From contig WJIO01000231.1 in NCBI GenBank assembly GCA_014730235.1, forward strand, positions 1-9,986: 9,986 nt of DNA. Direction: 5' to 3'. Both the position numbers and the translations under genes were made by a program. The notes under the pieces are model-generated. The model did not search any database. It had not been told where the DNA came from and saw only the letters and a program-made list of their open reading frames with translations. This DNA comes from Candidatus Poribacteria bacterium. GTDB lineage: Bacteria; Poribacteria; DTPJ01; WJIO01. This document shows, one piece after another, positions 6,889 to 9,986 of this stretch; the first letter of the stretch is position 1, and each line of letters begins with the position of its first letter.

Positions 6889-7318
6889 CTACTGAAGCCT
6901 TATATTTTGTTTGATTGTTTGTAAATTTACAGCACCAACTCCGCCATCATTATGGACAGCAAAAAACAAACCTGTAGGGAATTGCCCGAAAGGGGTTTGG
7001 CTGATGGTTATTCCATCTGTATTTTGTACACTCTGACAGCGAAAAGCACCTATAAAATCAAAGCTTGTCCGATCAAATACCAAAAAGCGATTATCGTTCT
7101 CGTCCTGATCCGTTACAACCCAGTATCCCGATTTTTCACCTGTTTTTATCATGGAAATGATGAACGCGACGATCAAGCTCTGTAAAGTTAGAAACATTTC
7201 CTTCAGGTGTTTCATAATTATCGGTTACATAGACCATAATATCATTATCAGAGGTTGTAAAAGCTCCTTTAATATACTTGGTTTCAATGAAAACAAACGG
7301 AAAGATGAGATTCCATCG
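6889..7318 (-). pseudogene. Decayed C-terminal fragment of a phytase-like beta-propeller protein, with a frameshift
   Basis: Two minus-strand frames read as one protein. 7318-7142 encodes RWNLIFP...IETKYIKGAFTTSDNDIMVY, then GNVSNFTELDRRVHHFHDKN, and stops. From about 7143 the next frame continues TGEKSGYWVVTDQDENDNRF, LVFDRTSFDFIGAF, QNTDGITISQTPFGQFPTGL and FFAVHNDGGVGAVN, ending at TAG 6889. The pattern GYxxVxDQ, NRFxVFDR, DTDGI-like and FPxGLFxAxxD matches the C-terminal blades of phytase-family (3-phytase-like) beta-propellers as I recall them. The break falls in an A5 run (7147-7143), where removing one A restores DKTGEKSGYW. The N-terminal blades and any start codon are absent: a stop (7321-7319) precedes the fragment, and zwf ends 42 nt further up. 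An ATG at 7215 opens a 108-codon frame, but its first 20 or so residues are an out-of-frame reading, not a real signal peptide. Family call is moderate; decay is well supported. Confidence 0.6.
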
Positions 7319-7362
7319 TTATTAATCAATCTTCATAAAACTGCAGTTGGTTATGTTCTATC

Positions 7363-8907
7363 TTAAAGTTCCCTCCAGTTTCTTTCATCCTGTTTTATTA
7401 TCTGATCCGCTTCTTTAGGTCCCCATGATCCGGATTCATAAGTTGTTAATGGACAAATCTGACAATCTTCAGCCCATTTTTCCAATACAGGTGTTACAAA
7501 GGCCCAGGAAGCCTCAATTCCATCGCTACGCCAGAAGAGGCTTTGGTCATCCAGCATGCAATCCAAAAGCAGCCTCTCATAGGCATCGGGCATTTCCAAT
7601 CCATAGAGGTCTTTATAACGAAAATCCATGCTAAGGGGATTCATGCAAAGCTTTGCACCGGGTTGTTTAGCCTGGATTGTCAGGGATATTCCCTCTTCCG
7701 GTTGGACATTTAAAACAAGGACATTAGGTGAAAGTTCTTCCGGCGATAATGGGGCAAACATGGAATATGGAACATGCTTGAAAACAATGGCTATTTCACT
7801 GATCTTTTTACGCAGACGCTTTCCAGCACGCATGTAAAACGGAACTCCCTGCCATCGCCAGTTGTCAATAAATAATTTGGCAGCAATAAACGTTTCTATT
7901 TTTGAATCCGAATCAACTCCCGGTTCTTCCCGGTAGCTAGGAACATTTTCGTTGTCTATACAACCGGAGATATATTGTCCTCTGATTATATATTTATCCA
8001 GATCATCGAGAGGAAATGGTCTAAGAGAGCGCATAAGTTTTACTCTTTCGTCCCTGACTCTATCGGCTTCAAAGGATGTAGGAGATTCCATCGCCACTAA
8101 GGCCAGCATCTGTAGCATGTGGTTCTGAAACATATCCCTTAATAACCCAGTCTGCTCAAAATAACCGGCTCGATGTTCAACACCCAGGGATTCGGCTACG
8201 GTAATCTGCACATGGTCAATATAACGACGGTTCCAAATAGGCTCAAATATGGCATTAGCAAAACGGAACATCAATATATTCTGGACAGTTTCTTTGCCAA
8301 GATAATGGTCAATCCGATATATCTGGTCTTCTCTTAGATATTGGTGAAGTTCCTTATCCAATTCTACAGCGCTTTTCAGATCCCGGCCGAAGGGTTTTTC
8401 CACAATTAGATGTATATAACTGGAATTGCCTTCCGGTTCCTGGGTAAGTTCTGCTGAACTGAGATTATTTACGATGGGGGAGTAAATTTTTGGTGGAGTA
8501 GCGAGGTAAAAAAGACGGTTGCCTTTAGTAGAATGTTTTTTCTCCAAATCTGCCAGTCGTTTCTTTAAAGAATTATATGTCTCTGAATCGTCATATTCAC
8601 CTACATGGTAAAAACACCTCTTTGCAAAGTCCTTAGCTTCATTCATGGAGTCTTTTTTTGCTTCACCCTCCAGTGATTCATTGACTTTCTTCCGGAATTC
8701 CTCATCACTCATTTTTGTACGTGCAACACCAAAGATAAAAAAATTACTCCCAAGCCTTCCGCTGCGATACAGGCTGAAAAGTGCAGGTATAAGTTTCCTG
8801 TTAGTTAAATCACCTGATGCACCAAATATTATAACACCAAAATTATCTGTTTGGGTATCCATACAGAAACCACCTCTTACGTCATGGTAGTCGTCTATAT
8901 AATTCAT
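7363..8907 (-). CDS. zwf: Glucose-6-phosphate 1-dehydrogenase
   Basis: Zwf oxidises glucose-6-phosphate to 6-phosphoglucono-lactone with NADP (or NAD) and opens the oxidative pentose-phosphate pathway. The 514 residues include the nucleotide-binding [13 protein letters not shown] (26-38), EKPFGRD (170-176), the active-site signature RIDHYLGKE (198-206) with His201, and QNH with the likely catalytic His263, 62 residues later as in the Leuconostoc enzyme. [20 protein letters not shown] (248-267) and [14 protein letters not shown] (351-364) are also typical. Two starts are credible. ATG 8907 has AAAGGAG six bases ahead, overlapping the gnd stop codon. ATG 8862 (residue 16) has GAGGTGG seven bases ahead and gives the more usual N-terminus. 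gnd ends 11 nt upstream, so the two form an operon. No 6-phosphogluconolactonase gene is next to them here. Confidence 0.97.
   Translation of the reverse strand: MNYIDDYHDVRGGFCMDTQTDNFGVIIFGASGDLTNRKLIPALFSLYRSGRLGSNFFIFGVARTKMSDEEFRKKVNESLEGEAKKDSMNEAKDFAKRCFYHVGEYDDSETYNSLKKRLADLEKKHSTKGNRLFYLATPPKIYSPIVNNLSSAELTQEPEGNSSYIHLIVEKPFGRDLKSAVELDKELHQYLREDQIYRIDHYLGKETVQNILMFRFANAIFEPIWNRRYIDHVQITVAESLGVEHRAGYFEQTGLLRDMFQNHMLQMLALVAMESPTSFEADRVRDERVKLMRSLRPFPLDDLDKYIIRGQYISGCIDNENVPSYREEPGVDSDSKIETFIAAKLFIDNWRWQGVPFYMRAGKRLRKKISEIAIVFKHVPYSMFAPLSPEELSPNVLVLNVQPEEGISLTIQAKQPGAKLCMNPLSMDFRYKDLYGLEMPDAYERLLLDCMLDDQSLFWRSDGIEASWAFVTPVLEKWAEDCQICPLTTYESGSWGPKEADQIIKQDERNWREL
8870..8876 (-). promoter_or_regulatory. 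Internal ribosome binding site for a second zwf start
   Basis: GAGGTGG is followed by seven bases and ATG 8862. It lies inside the first 15 codons of the longer zwf reading frame and is about as good as the upstream AAAGGAG (8920-8914), so both forms could be made. Confidence 0.45.
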
Positions 8908-8918
8908 TTCGGTCTCCT

Positions 8919-9827
8919 TTATTCTTCCTTTTTAACAACTGCATGACCACCAAATTCATTACGCAGAGCAGCCAATACCTTGTCAGAAAAAACGTCTTCC
9001 TGTCTGGACTGAAAACGTTTGAAAAGAGATATCGCTATTGCAGGGACAGCAACTCCAAGATCAACAGCATGTTGAACTGTCCAGCGACCTTCTCCTGAGT
9101 CATCAACATATCCCTTAATCTCTGATAACATGGGGTCTTTTTCAAAAGCTGATTCCAGAAGTTCCAATAACCACGAACGAATAACGCTGCCCTGATTCCA
9201 GAGGTGAGATATTTTCTGTAAGTTAAGTTTCTCGCTATAAGGTGATGCTTTTAACATATCAAAGCCTTCACCGTAGGCTTCCATCATGGCATATTCAATG
9301 CCGTTGTGAACCATTTTAACAAAATGCCCGGCCCCTGTTGGGCCGCAGTGAAGGTATCCATCTTTGGGTGCAAGGGTTTTTAATAAAGGCTCAATATAAT
9401 TAAAATCAGTTTCATCTCCACCTATCATGGTGCAATATCCTATCTGCAATCCCCATATACCACCGGATATTCCAGCATCAACATAATGTATACCATATTC
9501 CTCAAGTTCCTCTGCTCTGCGAAGATCATCTATATAATTGCTGTTAGCTCCATTAACTATTATATCATCTTTTGATAAAAGCGGTGTTATATCTTTAATT
9601 TTATCATCAGTTACTTTGCCGGCCGGGAGCATAAACCATACAACTCGGGGTACTGATAATTTCTGGATAAAATCTTCCATAGATGAGCTTTCTACAGCGC
9701 CTTCTTTTTCCATCTGTTTAACTTTTTCATAAGTTCGATTGTAGACTACAACTTCATGACCATCTTTTAGTAAACGTCGGGTCATATTCATTCCCATACG
9801 ACCTAGACCAACCATACCAACTTGCAT
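8919..9827 (-). CDS. gnd: 6-phosphogluconate dehydrogenase (decarboxylating), short form
   Basis: This enzyme oxidatively decarboxylates 6-phosphogluconate to ribulose-5-phosphate. At 302 residues it is the short GndA/YqeC-like form, lacking the long C-terminal extension of the ~470-residue enzyme. It has the Rossmann motif GLGRMG (7-12) and VVYNRTYEK (27-35), whose Asn-Arg-Thr after the second strand favours [18 protein letters not shown] (117-130), then [13 protein letters not shown] (167-179) with catalytic Lys171 and Glu178, and GEGRWT (245-250) complete the active site. Oddity: the usual IIIDGGNS segment reads IIVNGANS (89-96), changing Asp to Asn and Gly to Ala while keeping the substrate-binding Asn95. 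The start is ATG 9827 with AGGAGG six bases upstream. It is the first gene of the gnd-zwf pair. Confidence 0.93.
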   Translation of the reverse strand: MQVGMVGLGRMGMNMTRRLLKDGHEVVVYNRTYEKVKQMEKEGAVESSSMEDFIQKLSVPRVVWFMLPAGKVTDDKIKDITPLLSKDDIIVNGANSNYIDDLRRAEELEEYGIHYVDAGISGGIWGLQIGYCTMIGGDETDFNYIEPLLKTLAPKDGYLHCGPTGAGHFVKMVHNGIEYAMMEAYGEGFDMLKASPYSEKLNLQKISHLWNQGSVIRSWLLELLESAFEKDPMLSEIKGYVDDSGEGRWTVQHAVDLGVAVPAIAISLFKRFQSRQEDVFSDKVLAALRNEFGGHAVVKKEE

Positions 9828-9851
9828 GTATTCCCTCCTGGATAATTGCTT

Positions 9852-9879
9852 ATTATAATTTCAAAGTTTCGTATATTAA
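9852..9879 (-). promoter_or_regulatory. Promoter candidate for gnd-zwf
   Basis: TATAAT (9857-9852, perfect) is preceded by 16 bp and TTAATA (9879-9874, four of six -35 positions). The start would fall near 9845, leaving a leader of about 18 nt that contains the AGGAGG site. Confidence 0.4.
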
Positions 9880-9947
9880 CTATACTTTCGCACTTTTTAT
9901 AAATCAAAACGGTAAATACAGGTTTCATAAGGGTTCTCGGCTTGTCA

Positions 9948-9986
9948 TTCCTGCTTCAAGCTTTTTCAAAAAGCTTGAAGCAGGAA
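9948..9986. repeat. Perfect 19-bp inverted repeat at the window edge
   Basis: Arms 9948-9966 and 9968-9986 are exact reverse complements around a single C. The left side continues outward as GTCA (9944-9947), and the right arm stops only because the window ends, so the stem is probably longer. It shares GTCATTCCTGC with the inverted repeat at 1651. It lies about 120 bp upstream of gnd and could also terminate an upstream gene, but no T run beyond the stem is visible. Confidence 0.7.

Noticed and set aside
6889-7215. A 108-residue protein with an apparent signal peptide (MKHLKEMFLTLQSLIVAFII)
   Set aside because: The hydrophobic leader is an out-of-frame reading of the segment that in the neighbouring frame encodes a continuation of the propeller domain. 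The fragment is better explained as a frameshifted pseudogene.
1-9986. CRISPR array, tRNA, rRNA, integrase or toxin-antitoxin genes
   Set aside because: No regularly spaced direct repeats, no cloverleaf-like or ribosomal RNA sequence, and no matching reading frames were seen on either strand. The window is mainly housekeeping DNA.

Overview
The window is an AT-rich stretch of bacterial chromosome with every recognisable protein gene on the minus strand. It looks like housekeeping DNA rather than an accessory island. I could not fix the taxon. Ribosome binding sites are strong and purine-rich (AGGAGG, AAAGGAG, AAAGGGG), and one promoter is a perfect sigma-70/sigma-A consensus. The order tilS-hpt-ftsH recalls Firmicutes, and ftsH-folP-cdaA recalls delta-proteobacteria and some Clostridia. 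Long GTCATTCCTGC-type inverted repeats of the kind common in Proteobacteria and candidate phyla are also present. A delta-proteobacterial, deep-branching clostridial or candidate-phylum origin all remain possible.

Layout in the direction of transcription, from high to low coordinates. (1) 9948-9986: a perfect inverted repeat that runs up to the window edge. (2) gnd (short-form 6-phosphogluconate dehydrogenase) and zwf (glucose-6-phosphate dehydrogenase) are tightly linked and form an oxidative pentose-phosphate pair. (3) 7318-6889: a decayed 3' fragment of a phytase-like beta-propeller gene with one frameshift. (4) A D-2-hydroxyacid dehydrogenase of the SerA type without an ACT domain lies 4 nt upstream of tilS. 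(5) hpt and then ftsH follow; ftsH has its own consensus promoter and a hairpin-bearing leader. (6) 1784-1251: an intergenic region of about 530 bp rich in hairpins and repeats. (7) folP, followed 23 nt later by cdaA, whose 3' half is cut off by the window start.

Functionally, gnd and zwf supply NADPH and pentose phosphate. The SerA-like enzyme may feed serine synthesis. TilS makes lysidine on tRNA-Ile(CAU), Hpt salvages purines from PRPP, FtsH does membrane protein quality control, FolP makes dihydropteroate and CdaA makes c-di-AMP. I see no new defence, mobile or biosynthetic system. The points most worth checking are the phytase-like remnant, the dispersed inverted-repeat family, the folP leader (extended -10 promoter, then a terminator-like hairpin), the ftsH leader, and an unusual substitution in 6-phosphogluconate dehydrogenase.
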